64,000 nt of DNA from Hydrocarboniclastica marina. GTDB taxonomy: Bacteria > Pseudomonadota > Gammaproteobacteria > Pseudomonadales > Oleiphilaceae. The stretch covers positions 2,666,692 to 2,730,691 of the forward strand of contig NZ_CP031093.1 of assembly GCF_004851605.1 (NCBI RefSeq), given 5' to 3'. The translations under genes and the position numbers were made by a program. The notes beneath the pieces are model-generated. The model was not told the DNA's origin. It ran no database searches and saw only the letters and a list, made by a program, of their open reading frames with translations. This document shows positions 49,291 to 59,312 of the stretch, one piece after another. The first letter of the stretch is position 1; the number at the start of each line of letters is the position of its first letter.

Positions 49291-50328
49291 ATGATACAGC
49301 GAACGCCAGTACAGATAGAAGTCCACAGCGACAGCTCACTGCCCCGCTGGCAGCACACTCTGGCCAACGCCATAACGGATCCCCTGGCACTCTTGCGGCA
49401 ACTCGATCTGGATCCAGCGCTACTGGCCGGGGCAGAGCTCGGCCACAGGCTTTTCCCGTTGCGGGTACCTGAACCCTACTGGCGACGCATCCACCCGGCC
49501 GATCCGCAAGATCCGCTTTTGCTCCAGGTTTTGCCTCAACTGGCTGAAACCCGGGCCGAGACCGGGTTCACCGAAGACCCGTTAGCCGAGGCAACATTCA
49601 GCCAGGGCGACGGCATTGTCCGCAAATATCGAAGCCGGGCGCTGTTATTGTTGACCGGGGCCTGCGCTATTAATTGCCGCTACTGTTTCCGGCGGCATTT
49701 TCCCTATGATCAGAACCGCCTCCAACCTGCCGATTGGTCGAGAACACTCGACGTCCTGGCCAGTGATCCCGATATCAACGAGGTCATTTTCAGTGGCGGC
49801 GATCCCCTCGCGATGAACGATCGCCTGCTCGCTCGGTTGGTGCGGGAACTGGAGGCTATTCCGCATCTGCGCCGACTCCGCATCCATACCCGCCTGCCCG
49901 TGGTTATACCGCGGCGTGTAGATGCTGCATTGCTGGACTGGCTGTCAGCAACACGCCTGCAGCCGGTGGTCGTCCTCCACGTCAACCACCCACGTGAGAT
50001 CGACGGCGATGTGATCGAGGCGGTGTCCGCCCTGAGACGGGCCGGCGCAACATTGCTGAACCAGAGCGTGCTCCTGCGCTCGGTAAACGACGACGCTGAA
50101 ACTCTTGCTGCGCTGAGCGAGCGGTTATTTGAAGCCGGCGTACTACCCTACTACCTGCATGCGTTCGACCCGGTCGCCGGAGCAGGTCACTTCGCGGTCA
50201 CCGACGACCATGGCCGGATGCTGATGCGGGACCTGCTCGAGCGGCTCCCCGGTTTTCTGGTGCCGCGCCTGGTTCGAGAGTCACCAGGTGCCAGCAGTAA
50301 GTGGCCCCTCGATCTGGGGCTGGCCTGA
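49291..50328 (+). CDS. epmB: EF-P beta-lysylation protein EpmB (lysine 2,3-aminomutase-like)
   Basis: Radical-SAM, PLP-dependent aminomutase that makes (R)-beta-lysine for EpmA. Cluster motif CAINCRYCFRRHF near residue 125 and EVIFSGGDPLAMND after it. 345 aa, shorter than catabolic lysine aminomutases. Divergent from efp with a 70-bp gap. Confidence 0.95.
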   Translation: MIQRTPVQIEVHSDSSLPRWQHTLANAITDPLALLRQLDLDPALLAGAELGHRLFPLRVPEPYWRRIHPADPQDPLLLQVLPQLAETRAETGFTEDPLAEATFSQGDGIVRKYRSRALLLLTGACAINCRYCFRRHFPYDQNRLQPADWSRTLDVLASDPDINEVIFSGGDPLAMNDRLLARLVRELEAIPHLRRLRIHTRLPVVIPRRVDAALLDWLSATRLQPVVVLHVNHPREIDGDVIEAVSALRRAGATLLNQSVLLRSVNDDAETLAALSERLFEAGVLPYYLHAFDPVAGAGHFAVTDDHGRMLMRDLLERLPGFLVPRLVRESPGASSKWPLDLGLA

Positions 50329-50683
50329 AACTTGGGCTGAGCTTCCCGAAACGTAAAATCGGGTAAAAGATATCCCGGGTTACGACAGCATCTCGACCCG
50401 GCAATTGACCTTTTCCGTCATTCCCTTCAGTTTACGCGGTAAAGCACCCGATTCCTTTGCCGCTAAAGGCACTGCAGTGTGCAACAGCGCACTCATTGTG
50501 GGCAGCCCGAACTTGCTATTTCGGCAATGCTGGGCTTGTATTAAGGGAATCCGGGCATAGCGCAAAGGGCTGATTTTTCTGAAACAAGCGACTGCCTTGC
50601 GACACTAATGTCCCCCTGCGCGATCGCTTTCACTCCCGGTCCTTGGCGGACCGGACCATTGACATTTATTCGGTGTAGACTCA
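50329..50683. other. 355-bp intergenic region between epmB and the PilZ-like gene
   Basis: A minus-strand open frame (50380-50565) has no ribosome site and basic, low-complexity composition, so I do not call it. TTGACA at 50663-50668 is present, but the nearest -10-like element is only 11 bp away. Nothing else is seen. Confidence 0.35.
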
Positions 50684-52486
50684 ATGGAAGGCAATACCCA
50701 CAAGCTCAACCTGGTTATGCCCGAGCAGTCTCGCACCCGGCTGACCTTCTGCGAGGCGGCGCCAAAGCCTTTCCGCAGCTGGATCAAAGGGCTGCCCATG
50801 GCCAACATCGGCGAGACAGCGCGCCGTCTCTACCAGGCCATTATCGAGTTGAATCAGCTCGAAGCTCCAGCCCCCCTGCGTCTCTCCCTGCTTGAGCTGA
50901 TACGACCGCCGATCTACTACGTCTGCAACGAACTTGCCAGGCATTACCTGGGGCACTCCATCTCACTGCCTGACAAACAGCGCAAAGTGGCCAATCTTGC
51001 CCAGGCACTGCAATTGCACCTGGCCAGCGGCTACAAACAGGCGCTGGTGGATTTTCTTGATAACAACAGCAACGACCGCAATCGTCGTCAGATCGCCCAG
51101 TCCGCACACCGGGCCATCACTGACCTCTCCAGCACTGTCCTGCGCGCCGCCCAGCTCTACTGCCCCAGCCCGGCACGCAGCTGGGCTGAGGCCCACAGCA
51201 TTTTCCGTTTCATACATGCACGACAGCTTGACGACCTGCAGATCGAAGACGAGACCAACGCCCACAGGCCAGACCTCTCGCTCAGTGAAGCTTATAAGCG
51301 TCTACTGCTGCTGGGCTGCTGCCGGCCGAACCAGCTTCGCCAGGATGAGTTGAAGCAGGTATATGGCCTGTTCGAGCTCTGGGCCAACCACAGCGAGTTC
51401 AAGGAAGAACCCGGAGCAAACACGCTGTTCCTGGTCGACGTCAACCGTGACGCTCCCCCGGTCTACCGTAGCCTTGTGCCAGAGCTACCCACCGGCGCGC
51501 TTAATTTTGACACGACCGAACTTTGGGAGCGGCTTACAGAAACGCTCAATACGATGGGGGACCGTCGGTCGACGGAGCGCTTGCCCCTGGAGCTGCCCGG
51601 CGCGGTGAACGAAGCGCTGATGCTGCATCTGAATCAGGCGCTGGGGATACTGACCAAAAGGTCATTCAAGCGCATCCCTCGCCAAGGTCGGCTGCAGGTC
51701 TGCATAGGGATGAGTGCGGCTCACTATTACAGCGCCGGCGAGGTTGAATTCAATCAGTTTCTGGGTGGCACCGAAGCCGCAGAGGACGAAGCCAACGTCT
51801 TCCTTACGAGGGCGCGCCGCAAAGAAGATGCCTGGAGCGGTGCACACGACGCTGCCCCGTCCGAAAGCATGGTTTCTCCTGATGTTCCGATCAATTTCCG
51901 CGGCGCCAGCGGCAATGTTGTGGATGGGCAGGAACGCCAGGCCAGCTATCCCAGCTATACTGTGCCTCTGGTCAATACCAGCCCGGGCGGCTACTGCCTG
52001 CACTGGAACGAAAAGGTGCCCAGCGCCCTGCAGACAGGCGAAGTGGCCGTGGTTCGGGAACAGTCCAGTCACCCCTGGAGCCTTGCGGTCGTTCGGTGGA
52101 TCCGCCAGGTGCGCCAGCAAGGCACCCAGGTGGGCATTGAACTCCTGGCACCGAACTCCGTCCCTTGCGGTGTACAGCTTATCCAGAAGGTAGGTAACAG
52201 CAGTGAATTTTTGCGCGGTCTGCTCTTGCCTGAGCTGGGCAACCTGGGTCAGCCGGCTACGCTTATCACGCCGCGCATGCCGTTCCAGGTAGGTAGCCGG
52301 GTGGTGTTGTTCCATGACAATAGCGAAGAAGAGTGCCAGCTCAGCCGACGCGTTGCAGCTACAGGCAGCATCAGCCAGTTTGAGTTGCGCTTCTTCAAAC
52401 GTTCTGAGCCGGAGAAAGCCTCCCCTGCCGAGGGCCGTGCCGACACAACCGAAGACGATTTCGATTCCCTGTGGCCCTCGCTCTGA
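50684..52486 (+). CDS. PilZ-like domain protein next to fimX
   Basis: A 600-aa cytoplasmic protein. The first 350 residues are mostly helical and of unknown type (LYQAIIELNQLEAPAPLRLSL; ISLPDKQRKVANLAQALQLH). Residues about 400-520 resemble a PilZ barrel: VPLVNTSPGGYCLHW fits the (D/N)xSxxG motif, but no clear RxxxR partner precedes it, so c-di-GMP binding is doubtful. The order psd ... this gene - fimX - serB matches Pseudomonas, where the equivalent lies beside fimX. A second ATG at 50798 is possible. Function unknown; a role with FimX in type IV pili is an inference. Confidence 0.7.
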   Translation: MEGNTHKLNLVMPEQSRTRLTFCEAAPKPFRSWIKGLPMANIGETARRLYQAIIELNQLEAPAPLRLSLLELIRPPIYYVCNELARHYLGHSISLPDKQRKVANLAQALQLHLASGYKQALVDFLDNNSNDRNRRQIAQSAHRAITDLSSTVLRAAQLYCPSPARSWAEAHSIFRFIHARQLDDLQIEDETNAHRPDLSLSEAYKRLLLLGCCRPNQLRQDELKQVYGLFELWANHSEFKEEPGANTLFLVDVNRDAPPVYRSLVPELPTGALNFDTTELWERLTETLNTMGDRRSTERLPLELPGAVNEALMLHLNQALGILTKRSFKRIPRQGRLQVCIGMSAAHYYSAGEVEFNQFLGGTEAAEDEANVFLTRARRKEDAWSGAHDAAPSESMVSPDVPINFRGASGNVVDGQERQASYPSYTVPLVNTSPGGYCLHWNEKVPSALQTGEVAVVREQSSHPWSLAVVRWIRQVRQQGTQVGIELLAPNSVPCGVQLIQKVGNSSEFLRGLLLPELGNLGQPATLITPRMPFQVGSRVVLFHDNSEEECQLSRRVAATGSISQFELRFFKRSEPEKASPAEGRADTTEDDFDSLWPSL

Positions 52487-52508
52487 GCGTTCCTTGCCAG
52501 GAACGCTG
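52487..52508 (+). other. Perfect 9-bp hairpin after the PilZ-like gene
   Basis: AGCGTTCCT-TGCC-AGGAACGCT directly after the stop codon. No T-run follows, so termination is uncertain; it may protect the 3' end or be an attenuator before fimX. Confidence 0.35.
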
Positions 52509-52618
52509 CCGGCTCTTCCCAGCGACTCCTCAAAGGCAGCTTTAATTTACAGTGCCGCTGTAGGAGTATGGGAAAGAGTTTGTGATTCTCATGCTTGCTT
52601 CAATAGGTATGCCGCTCC

Positions 52619-54709
52619 ATGGCAAAGACAAACGAGACCATTCATCTACTGATTCTCGACTCCTCCCAGAATGACGCCGAGGGTTTGGTGAGTCTCTTGC
52701 GGAATGCGGGCCGGGCAACCCGGGCACACCGCATAACTTCCGAAGCAGACCTTCTCGAAGCGCTGTCACACGGCTCCTGGGAACTCATGCTGTTACGCGA
52801 CGGACAAAGCGAAGAAATGTCCGTCGATCAGGTTCTCGGGCAGGTCAAACGCCTCGACAAAGATATCCCCGCAATCATTCTGACCGAAGAATTCAGTCGG
52901 GAGCGCACCGTTGAGCTCATGAGCCTGGGTGCGCGGGATGCAGTGCCTTTCCTTTTCCAGGACCTTCTGCTGCTGACCATCAAACGCGAGCTGAGCGCCC
53001 TTGAGGAACGCCGGCGCCGGCGGTTGCTGGACGCGCACCTGCGCGAGTCCGAGCAACGTTGCCAACTATTGCTGGAAAGCTCCAAAGATCCGATCGCCTA
53101 CATTAATGACGGAATGCATATCTTCGCCAATCAGTCTTACCTGGACTTTTTAGGCTACGAGGATGTCGACGAGATCATGTGCATCCCGGTGCTGGACACC
53201 CTGGCGTCGGACAGCCAGGATCAGCTCAAGGAGTTCATGCGGCATTTCTCCGACCCGACTGCGCCGCCCCGCTCGCTGGACTGCACCGCACGCAGAAGCG
53301 ACGACAACGAACTGGAAGTCGTGCTGCAGGGATCGCCGGCGACGTACGACGGCGAGCTTTGCACCCAGATTCTGTTAAGGCCCAAGAATAACGATGCCGA
53401 GTTGGCGGAAAAGCTCAAGCAGATCAGCAGCCAGGATATCCTTACCGGCCTCTTCAACCGCCACTACCTGATGGATCAGCTGGTCGCCTGTATTGCCCGC
53501 GTTCTGGAAAGCGGCCAGGCTGGCGCCCTCGCCTATATCGCGGTGGACAATTTCGTTCAGACCAAAGGACAGGTAGGTATAGCCGGGACCGACCTTATGC
53601 TGGGCGACCTGGCCAATATCCTGCGTCAGCATGCGGGCGAAGAGATGACGCTGGCCCGTCTCAGCGATGACGCCTTCAGCCTGCTTTGCCAGCCCTGTTC
53701 ACAGGAGCGGATGCTGGAGGTCTGCGAGCGTGTACGCCAGTCAATCGCCGACCACCTGTTCGATGTGTCTGGCCGGACAGTACAAATGACAGTCAGCATC
53801 GGTATTGCACCGGTTACAGACAATGCACCCAAAGCGCAGGACCTGATGGGACGGGCCCACAATGCGTCCGCTGAAGTACGCAAGCTTGAGGGCCATGCCG
53901 ATGGCAATGGCATTCTTGTCTACAATCCGATTACCCAGGAAGCGCTCGGGGCAGAAGACACCGTAGAGACGATCCAGTATGCGCTGGATAATGATCAGTT
54001 CAGGCTACTGTTCCAGCCCATCATTAACTTGCGCGGCGACGGTGAAGAGCATTACGAGTCCTTTTTACGGATGCTCGACAAGAACCAGAACGAAGTCTCT
54101 CCCTATGACTTCCTGCCGCCAGGCGGACCGGCAGAAATGGCCGCTAAGATAGACCGATGGGTTGTCTCGCAGACTATCAAGCATCTGTCTTCCCACCGCT
54201 CCCAGGGTCATGATACCCGCCTATTCCTGAATATCACCGCCGAAACCATCCAGGACAGGACGTTTGTATCCTGGCTGAGCACTGCGCTGAAGGACGCGCG
54301 CCTGCCGGGAGATTCCCTGATATTCCAGATTGCAGAGACGGACGCCGGAGCTTACCTCAAGCAGGTGCGGGAGTTCACCAAAGCACTGAGCGAACTGCAC
54401 TGCAAACTATCGATAAGCCATTTCGGCAACGCCCTCAACCCCTTCAATACACTGAAGCACGTCGCTGCTGATTACGTAAAACTGGACGGCTCCTTCACCG
54501 AAGAAATCCAGAAAAGCGATGACGCCAAGGAGCGGGTGAAAGAAATGGTCCAGGCCTTGCAGAATATGGGAAAACTTACGGTAGTGCCTCTGGTGGAGAA
54601 CGCGACCGTGCTGTCCACACTCTGGCAAGCCGGGGTCAACTACATCCAAGGCTATTACCTGCAGGCCCCGGTGCCGGAAATGAACTACGATTTCGGCGAA
54701 GGCGACTGA
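52619..54709 (+). CDS. fimX: FimX-type REC-PAS-GGDEF-EAL protein, catalytically degenerate
   Basis: Polar c-di-GMP sensor controlling type IV pilus activity in Pseudomonas. Order: degenerate REC (about 8-125; the phospho-acceptor position in WELMLLRDGQ appears to be Arg), PAS (about 140-255), GGDEF and EAL. The GGDEF motif is SDDAF at 348-352 and the EAL motif is ESF at 480-482; DDFG is replaced by SHFG. So it should neither make nor cleave c-di-GMP, but the EAL pocket could bind it, as known for FimX. 696 aa against about 690 in P. aeruginosa. Confidence 0.9.
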   Translation: MAKTNETIHLLILDSSQNDAEGLVSLLRNAGRATRAHRITSEADLLEALSHGSWELMLLRDGQSEEMSVDQVLGQVKRLDKDIPAIILTEEFSRERTVELMSLGARDAVPFLFQDLLLLTIKRELSALEERRRRRLLDAHLRESEQRCQLLLESSKDPIAYINDGMHIFANQSYLDFLGYEDVDEIMCIPVLDTLASDSQDQLKEFMRHFSDPTAPPRSLDCTARRSDDNELEVVLQGSPATYDGELCTQILLRPKNNDAELAEKLKQISSQDILTGLFNRHYLMDQLVACIARVLESGQAGALAYIAVDNFVQTKGQVGIAGTDLMLGDLANILRQHAGEEMTLARLSDDAFSLLCQPCSQERMLEVCERVRQSIADHLFDVSGRTVQMTVSIGIAPVTDNAPKAQDLMGRAHNASAEVRKLEGHADGNGILVYNPITQEALGAEDTVETIQYALDNDQFRLLFQPIINLRGDGEEHYESFLRMLDKNQNEVSPYDFLPPGGPAEMAAKIDRWVVSQTIKHLSSHRSQGHDTRLFLNITAETIQDRTFVSWLSTALKDARLPGDSLIFQIAETDAGAYLKQVREFTKALSELHCKLSISHFGNALNPFNTLKHVAADYVKLDGSFTEEIQKSDDAKERVKEMVQALQNMGKLTVVPLVENATVLSTLWQAGVNYIQGYYLQAPVPEMNYDFGEGD

Positions 54710-54807
54710 CCTACCTGGCTGCAGGAGTTCAGGCTGAAGGGGTTCAGCCTCCAGCTCGCCCTCACCGCTTGAATGCCCCCTGGGGAGCGCCTACAGCCCC
54801 GGTAAGC

Positions 54808-56028
54808 CTATAGCTCGTGGCTCAGCTGGTCACTATCCCGGAACCCTATCAGATACAAGATGGCATCCAGGCCCAGGGTAGAGATAGCGTGACGCGCGCT
54901 CTCCTTGACCACCGGCTTGGCCCGGAACGCGACGCCCAAGCCCGCCTGGCTCAACATGGGAAGATCGTTGGCACCATCCCCCACCGCGATAACCTGCTCG
55001 GGCCGAATATGCTCCTTCTCGGCGATTTCCAGAAGCAGTTCCGCTTTACGCTGGCCATCGACCACCTGGCCTATGACCTTGCCCGTAACCACGCCGTTCT
55101 CTATTGCCAGCTCATTGGCGTAGACGTAGTCAATGCCGAGGCGATCCTGCAGGTGCCGGGCAAAAAAGGAGAACCCACCAGACAGAATGGCAGTACGGTA
55201 GCCGAGCGCCTTTAGCGTCACGATCAGCCGCTCTGCCCCTTCGGTCATCTGCAGGCGTCCGGCAACGGTTTCCAGCACAGCGGCATCAAGCCCCTTGAGC
55301 TGGGCAACACGGGCGGAAAAGCTCTCCTTGAACTCAAGCTCGCCACGCATGGCGCGCTCTGTGATCGCGGCAACCGCATCGCCTGTACCCGCCTCTTTGG
55401 CCAGCTCATCGATGACCTCGGCGTCAATCAAGGTCGAGTCCATGTCGAACACCACCAGTCGCCGGTTGCGTCGAAATATATTGTCCTCCTGGAACGCAAT
55501 ATCGACGTTCAATTCAGTGGCGATCTGCAGGAAGTCCGCCCGCAGCTGATCCAGATCCCCTGCGCTCCCACGGACCGAAAACTCAACACAGGCGATCCGG
55601 TTCAGCCCCGGCTCAAGAGGAGGTCGGCTGGACAGGCGCGTGATATTGTCGATGTTCAGCCCGTGGTGGGCAGTGATCGCGGAAACACGCGCGATCTGGT
55701 CGGCGGTGATGTCCCGCGCCAGCAAGGTGACAATGTAGCGGGCGCGGTCCTTGCCCTGAAGCCAGCGGGTGTATGCTTCTGCAGTAATGGGCTCAAAGCC
55801 GACTTTAAGGTCCAGCTCATGGATGCGAAACAGCAGGTCTTTGAGCACCGGCGGTGCGTCCTTGGGGTCAGGTATTTCGGCAACGATGCCCCAGGTCAGA
55901 TGATCGTGGATGACTGCTTGGCCGATATCCAGAATACGCACGTTGTACTGGGCCATGATGCCCGTTATTTCAGATGTCAGACCGGGCTTGTCCCGGCCGG
56001 AGACGTTGATCAGTACCAGCTCACTCAT
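54808..56028 (-). CDS. serB: phosphoserine phosphatase SerB
   Basis: Last step of serine synthesis. N-terminal ACT-like domains ([21 protein letters not shown]) are followed by an HAD domain with nucleophile motif [28 protein letters not shown] and [11 protein letters not shown]. 406 aa from ATG 56028 ([11 protein letters not shown]), which overlaps the parC stop by 8 nt. The open frame to 56136 is the antisense of coding parC. Confidence 0.96.
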   Translation of the reverse strand: MSELVLINVSGRDKPGLTSEITGIMAQYNVRILDIGQAVIHDHLTWGIVAEIPDPKDAPPVLKDLLFRIHELDLKVGFEPITAEAYTRWLQGKDRARYIVTLLARDITADQIARVSAITAHHGLNIDNITRLSSRPPLEPGLNRIACVEFSVRGSAGDLDQLRADFLQIATELNVDIAFQEDNIFRRNRRLVVFDMDSTLIDAEVIDELAKEAGTGDAVAAITERAMRGELEFKESFSARVAQLKGLDAAVLETVAGRLQMTEGAERLIVTLKALGYRTAILSGGFSFFARHLQDRLGIDYVYANELAIENGVVTGKVIGQVVDGQRKAELLLEIAEKEHIRPEQVIAVGDGANDLPMLSQAGLGVAFRAKPVVKESARHAISTLGLDAILYLIGFRDSDQLSHEL

Positions 56029-58345
56029 CGCCCTGTTCCCCTGCAGATTGACCTGGCGGCTCGCTCGCAGGCGTTCCCTGTTCGGTATCCGCGGCAGCCG
56101 GAATGACCTCAACCCGGTCCACCCGTTGCAGCCCACGGGGGAGTTTGTGGCCGCGCCGTCCGCGGTCTCCCAGATAGTGCTCCAGATCGCCGAATCTCAG
56201 GCCCAGATGGCGCTTGCCGGCGTGCAGAACAATCTGATCGCTGGTACTGAACACCGCAAGCGTCGAGATAAACTCATCGCGGGTCTGAACACGTGCTGAA
56301 GGAATGCCTATCAACTTATTGCCCTTGCCTTTAGCCATTTCTGGCAGGTCACTCAGGGGAAAGACCAACATCCGGCCCTCGTTGGAGATGACGGCCAGGT
56401 GCAGATTCTCTCGCCGCGGAATGGACAGGGGCTGCATTACCTTGCCGCCTTTGGGTATCGATAACACCGCCTTGCCCGCGCGGTTTTTGCCGGACAGCTC
56501 GCCCAACCTGGCGACGAAGCCGTAGCCAGCGTCGCTCGCCAGAAGAACCTGATCGTCTGGTTCCCCCATCATCAGACCGGAGAATGTCGCCCCCGACGGC
56601 GGGTTGACTCTGCCGGTCAGCGGCTCGCCCTGGCCCCTGGCAGAGGGCATGGTGTGGGCGGGCAGTGAATAGACGCGGCCGGTATTATCCAGGAACAACA
56701 GCTGATGGTTGTTGCGCCCCTTGACGGCCAGAGCGAACCGGTCGCCGGCCTTATAGCTGAGCCCTGCGGGATCTATATCGTGGCCTTTGGCAGCTCGAAC
56801 CCAGCCTTTTTCCGAAAGGACGACGGTGATGGGATCGTTCGACACCAGATCGGCTTCGCTGAACGCACGTGCTTCGGCGCGGGCCACCAGCGGCGAGCGG
56901 CGCTCGTCGCCGTAGGTCTCGGCATCTTCCAGCAGTTCTTTTTTGATCAGACTGCGCATGCGCCTGTCGGAGCCCAGGGTGGTCTCCAGGCCTTTGCGTT
57001 CGGCGGCCAATTCTTCCTGCTCGCCTCGAATCTTCATCTCTTCGAGTTTCGCCAGGTGCCGTAGTTTCAGCTCGAGAATAGCCTCGGCCTGGGTCTCGGT
57101 CAGCCCGAACCGTTCTATAAAGACTGTTTTGGGCTTGTCTTCGTTGCGAATAATCTCAATCACTTCGTCAATATTGAGATAGGCGATCAATAGCCCTTCG
57201 AGTATGTGTAGTCGGGCGACAATCTTGTCTAGCCGATACTGCAATCGACGGCGCACCGTTTCGCGCCGATAGGCCAACCATTCCGTCAGAATCGTCCGCA
57301 GGTTCTTTACCGCGGGCCGGCCGTCGATCCCGATCATGTTGAGGTTGACCCGATAACTCTTTTCGAGGTCTGTGCTGGCAAACAGATGAGCCATCACCGC
57401 CTCAAGATCCACCCGGTTGGAGCGGGGAATAATCACCAGCCGGGTGGGGTTCTCATGGTCCGACTCGTCTCGCAGATCAGTGACCATCGGCAGTTTCTTG
57501 TTCTGCATCTGTTGAGCGATCTGCTCCAGAACCTTGTTGCCGGACACCTGATGGGGAAGGTCCGTAATGACGATCTCGCCGGCGTCCTGAACCCAGCGCG
57601 CGCGCATCCGCAGCGAGCCACGACCGGTCTCGTAGATCTGGCGGAGATCTGCCCGTGGCGTAATTATTTCAGCGGTCGTCGGAAAGTCGGGGCCGAGCAC
57701 GTGCTCGCATAGTGCAGCCACGTCAGCTTCCGGCTCATCCAGCAGTCGAATGCAGGCCGATACCATTTCACGGACATTATGGGGAGGAACATCCGTGGCC
57801 ATACCTACGGCTATGCCCGTCGTACCGTTAAGCAGGATATGAGGCAGGCGTGCAGGCAGAGACGAGGGCTCATCCAGCGTGCCATCGAAATTCGGCACCC
57901 AGTTGACGGTACCCTGCCCCAGTTCTGACAAAAGCACATCGGCAAAAGCCGCAAGGCGGGATTCGGTATAACGCATGGCGGCGAAGGACTTGGGATCGTC
58001 CGGACTACCCCAGTTACCCTGCCCGTCTATTAGCGGGTAACGGTAGGAGAACGGCTGAGCCATCAGGACCATGGCTTCGTAGCAGGCGCTGTCACCATGG
58101 GGGTGAAACTTACCGAGAACATCGCCCACGCTACGGGCTGACTTCTTGTACTTTGAAGTCGACTTGAGCCCCAGTTCGGACATGGCGTAGATGATTCGTC
58201 GCTGGACCGGCTTTAGTCCATCGCTGACGTGGGGCAATGCCCGCTCCTGGATGACGTACATGGAATAATCCAGGTACGCCTTTTCTGTGTAGTCCTTCAG
58301 CGCAACGCGCTCAAAACCGTCATCAGTGTGCTGGAAATCTGGCAT
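56021..58345 (-). CDS. parC: DNA topoisomerase IV subunit A ParC
   Basis: Decatenase A subunit; ParE is at the window edge. Catalytic Tyr126 in MRYTESRLA. The quinolone region reads GDSACYEAM with S86 and E90, which correspond to wild-type S80 and E84 of E. coli. The C-terminal beta-pinwheel is degenerate, with blades such as [19 protein letters not shown]. 774 aa, within the family range. Promoter-like sequence lies at 58437-58466. Confidence 0.97.
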   Translation of the reverse strand: MPDFQHTDDGFERVALKDYTEKAYLDYSMYVIQERALPHVSDGLKPVQRRIIYAMSELGLKSTSKYKKSARSVGDVLGKFHPHGDSACYEAMVLMAQPFSYRYPLIDGQGNWGSPDDPKSFAAMRYTESRLAAFADVLLSELGQGTVNWVPNFDGTLDEPSSLPARLPHILLNGTTGIAVGMATDVPPHNVREMVSACIRLLDEPEADVAALCEHVLGPDFPTTAEIITPRADLRQIYETGRGSLRMRARWVQDAGEIVITDLPHQVSGNKVLEQIAQQMQNKKLPMVTDLRDESDHENPTRLVIIPRSNRVDLEAVMAHLFASTDLEKSYRVNLNMIGIDGRPAVKNLRTILTEWLAYRRETVRRRLQYRLDKIVARLHILEGLLIAYLNIDEVIEIIRNEDKPKTVFIERFGLTETQAEAILELKLRHLAKLEEMKIRGEQEELAAERKGLETTLGSDRRMRSLIKKELLEDAETYGDERRSPLVARAEARAFSEADLVSNDPITVVLSEKGWVRAAKGHDIDPAGLSYKAGDRFALAVKGRNNHQLLFLDNTGRVYSLPAHTMPSARGQGEPLTGRVNPPSGATFSGLMMGEPDDQVLLASDAGYGFVARLGELSGKNRAGKAVLSIPKGGKVMQPLSIPRRENLHLAVISNEGRMLVFPLSDLPEMAKGKGNKLIGIPSARVQTRDEFISTLAVFSTSDQIVLHAGKRHLGLRFGDLEHYLGDRGRRGHKLPRGLQRVDRVEVIPAAADTEQGTPASEPPGQSAGEQGDE

Positions 58346-58656
58346 CTCAATCTCGTGTCATGGGGTGCAATGGCCGCGATAGAAAGCGCCTACGCGATAC
58401 GCGACGGTGTCCTGACAGGACAGTGGGCCCGGCAGCATTATAGAAGTGGCGGCAGTGGGTTGCCAGGCCAGGGGCCGGGCCAATAAGGGAATCCCCGAAT
58501 GGCCCCCTACAGAGGCATCTTCTAACCTGACCCAGCTATGCCTCCTGTCCGGTGCGACAGGCTCCAAACCTCTGCACTCTCCGCTGACCAGGGATTGAAC
58601 CAGCTCCGGAGTCGCTCGAGCCAGTATTCGGTGCGAAGTCACATGAACTACGTGCT
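58346..58656. other. Intergenic region between parC and a small membrane protein gene
   Basis: Contains the parC promoter and leader palindrome (58408-58466). The segment 58470-58656 shows no open frame with a ribosome site and no clear plus-strand promoter. Confidence 0.4.
58437..58466 (-). promoter_or_regulatory. Predicted promoter of parC
   Basis: On the minus strand a perfect TATAAT (58437-58442) is preceded by CTGGCA (58461-58466) at 18 bp. Start near 58430, leader about 85 nt. The leader carries the palindrome TGTCCTG-A-CAGGACA at 58408-58422. Confidence 0.5.
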
Positions 58657-58893
58657 ATGAAAGAATTCGCCAAGATTTGTGGAGTCGCAGTGGCTAGAGC
58701 GTTCATTCACGGGCTGATCGCCCTGAGCCTGATGCTGGTGGTGGAGTTCTCCATCAGTGGCAATCTGGACGCCTACCCGCTCTACCTGGGCGCATCCGTC
58801 CTCATCACCCTGACATTTTTCAGTTATCAGTTCATCTGCGTTCGACGTCGCCGCATCAGACAGCCCGGCACCAGCCAGACTGGCCGCAACTGA
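58657..58893 (+). CDS. Small hypothetical membrane protein (78 aa)
   Basis: Not recognised. Two hydrophobic segments (ARAFIHGLIALSLMLVVEF and YLGASVLITLTFFSYQFICV) followed by an Arg-rich tail, consistent with a two-pass inner-membrane protein with cytoplasmic ends. The ribosome site is weak. The hydrophobic pattern argues that it is real. Confidence 0.5.
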   Translation: MKEFAKICGVAVARAFIHGLIALSLMLVVEFSISGNLDAYPLYLGASVLITLTFFSYQFICVRRRRIRQPGTSQTGRN

Positions 58894-58968
58894 ACCTCTT
58901 GCCTTGCACAGCCCGCGAGAACAGGCCAAACGTAACGGTTACACCTGTTCGTCAACCGCCGGTGCGAC

Positions 58969-58998
58969 TTTGCGCCAAGCCGGTTTGCGCCAAGCCGG
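58969..58998 (+). repeat. Tandem duplication, 2 x 15 bp
   Basis: TTTGCGCCAAGCCGG occurs twice head to tail in the gap between the small membrane protein gene and the ORF at 59035-59214. Confidence 0.7.
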
Positions 58999-59034
58999 GC
59001 TATTCAGGCTGACAGCGATCGCTGACGTTATCTT

Positions 59035-59214
59035 TTAACGTGGCAGGAGTGCCAGAGTATCTTCATGAGGGGAGATCGGGAGAGACTTCTGATCGGAGGC
59101 GGGCTGCGCCTGGACCGATGCAACAAGATGGTTGAGGCCGATCAGCACGGCTAACGTAAGCAGTAAAACCACAGCGAGGGACCGCAAAGAGCGGCTACGC
59201 GAGGGACTCTCCAT
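59035..59214 (-). CDS. Possible small exported protein (59 aa)
   Basis: An ORF of 59 codons with an Arg/Ser-rich start (MESPSRSRSLRSL), a hydrophobic stretch (AVVLLLTLAVLIGLNHLVASV) ending at QAQPA, and a polar tail. The pattern is that of a signal peptide or anchor plus short domain. AAGG lies 10 bp before the ATG. It lies just past the yceI terminator. No homologue is recognised. Confidence 0.35.
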   Translation of the reverse strand: MESPSRSRSLRSLAVVLLLTLAVLIGLNHLVASVQAQPASDQKSLPISPHEDTLALLPR

Positions 59215-59235
59215 GAAACATGTACCTTAGGAAAC

Positions 59236-59267
59236 AAAACGCCGTCAGTTTATACAGACGGCGTTTT
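59236..59267. terminator. Bidirectional Rho-independent terminator after yceI
   Basis: AAAACGCCGTC pairs with GACGGCGTTTT (11 bp) around a 10-nt loop, with T-runs on both strands. It lies 45 bp past the yceI stop on the minus strand. Confidence 0.85.
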
Positions 59268-59312
59268 GCTTGTCCATCACTTTGTCCTGAGGGTCGGACG
59301 CAACGGCGAGGG

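Noticed and set aside
50380-50565. Minus-strand 61-codon ORF after epmB
   Set aside because: No ribosome site, no recognisable features, overlaps no conserved context.
54731-54750. Terminator between fimX and serB (AGGCTGAA-GGGG-TTCAGCCT)
   Set aside because: Good 8-bp stem but no T-run on either strand, so not called.
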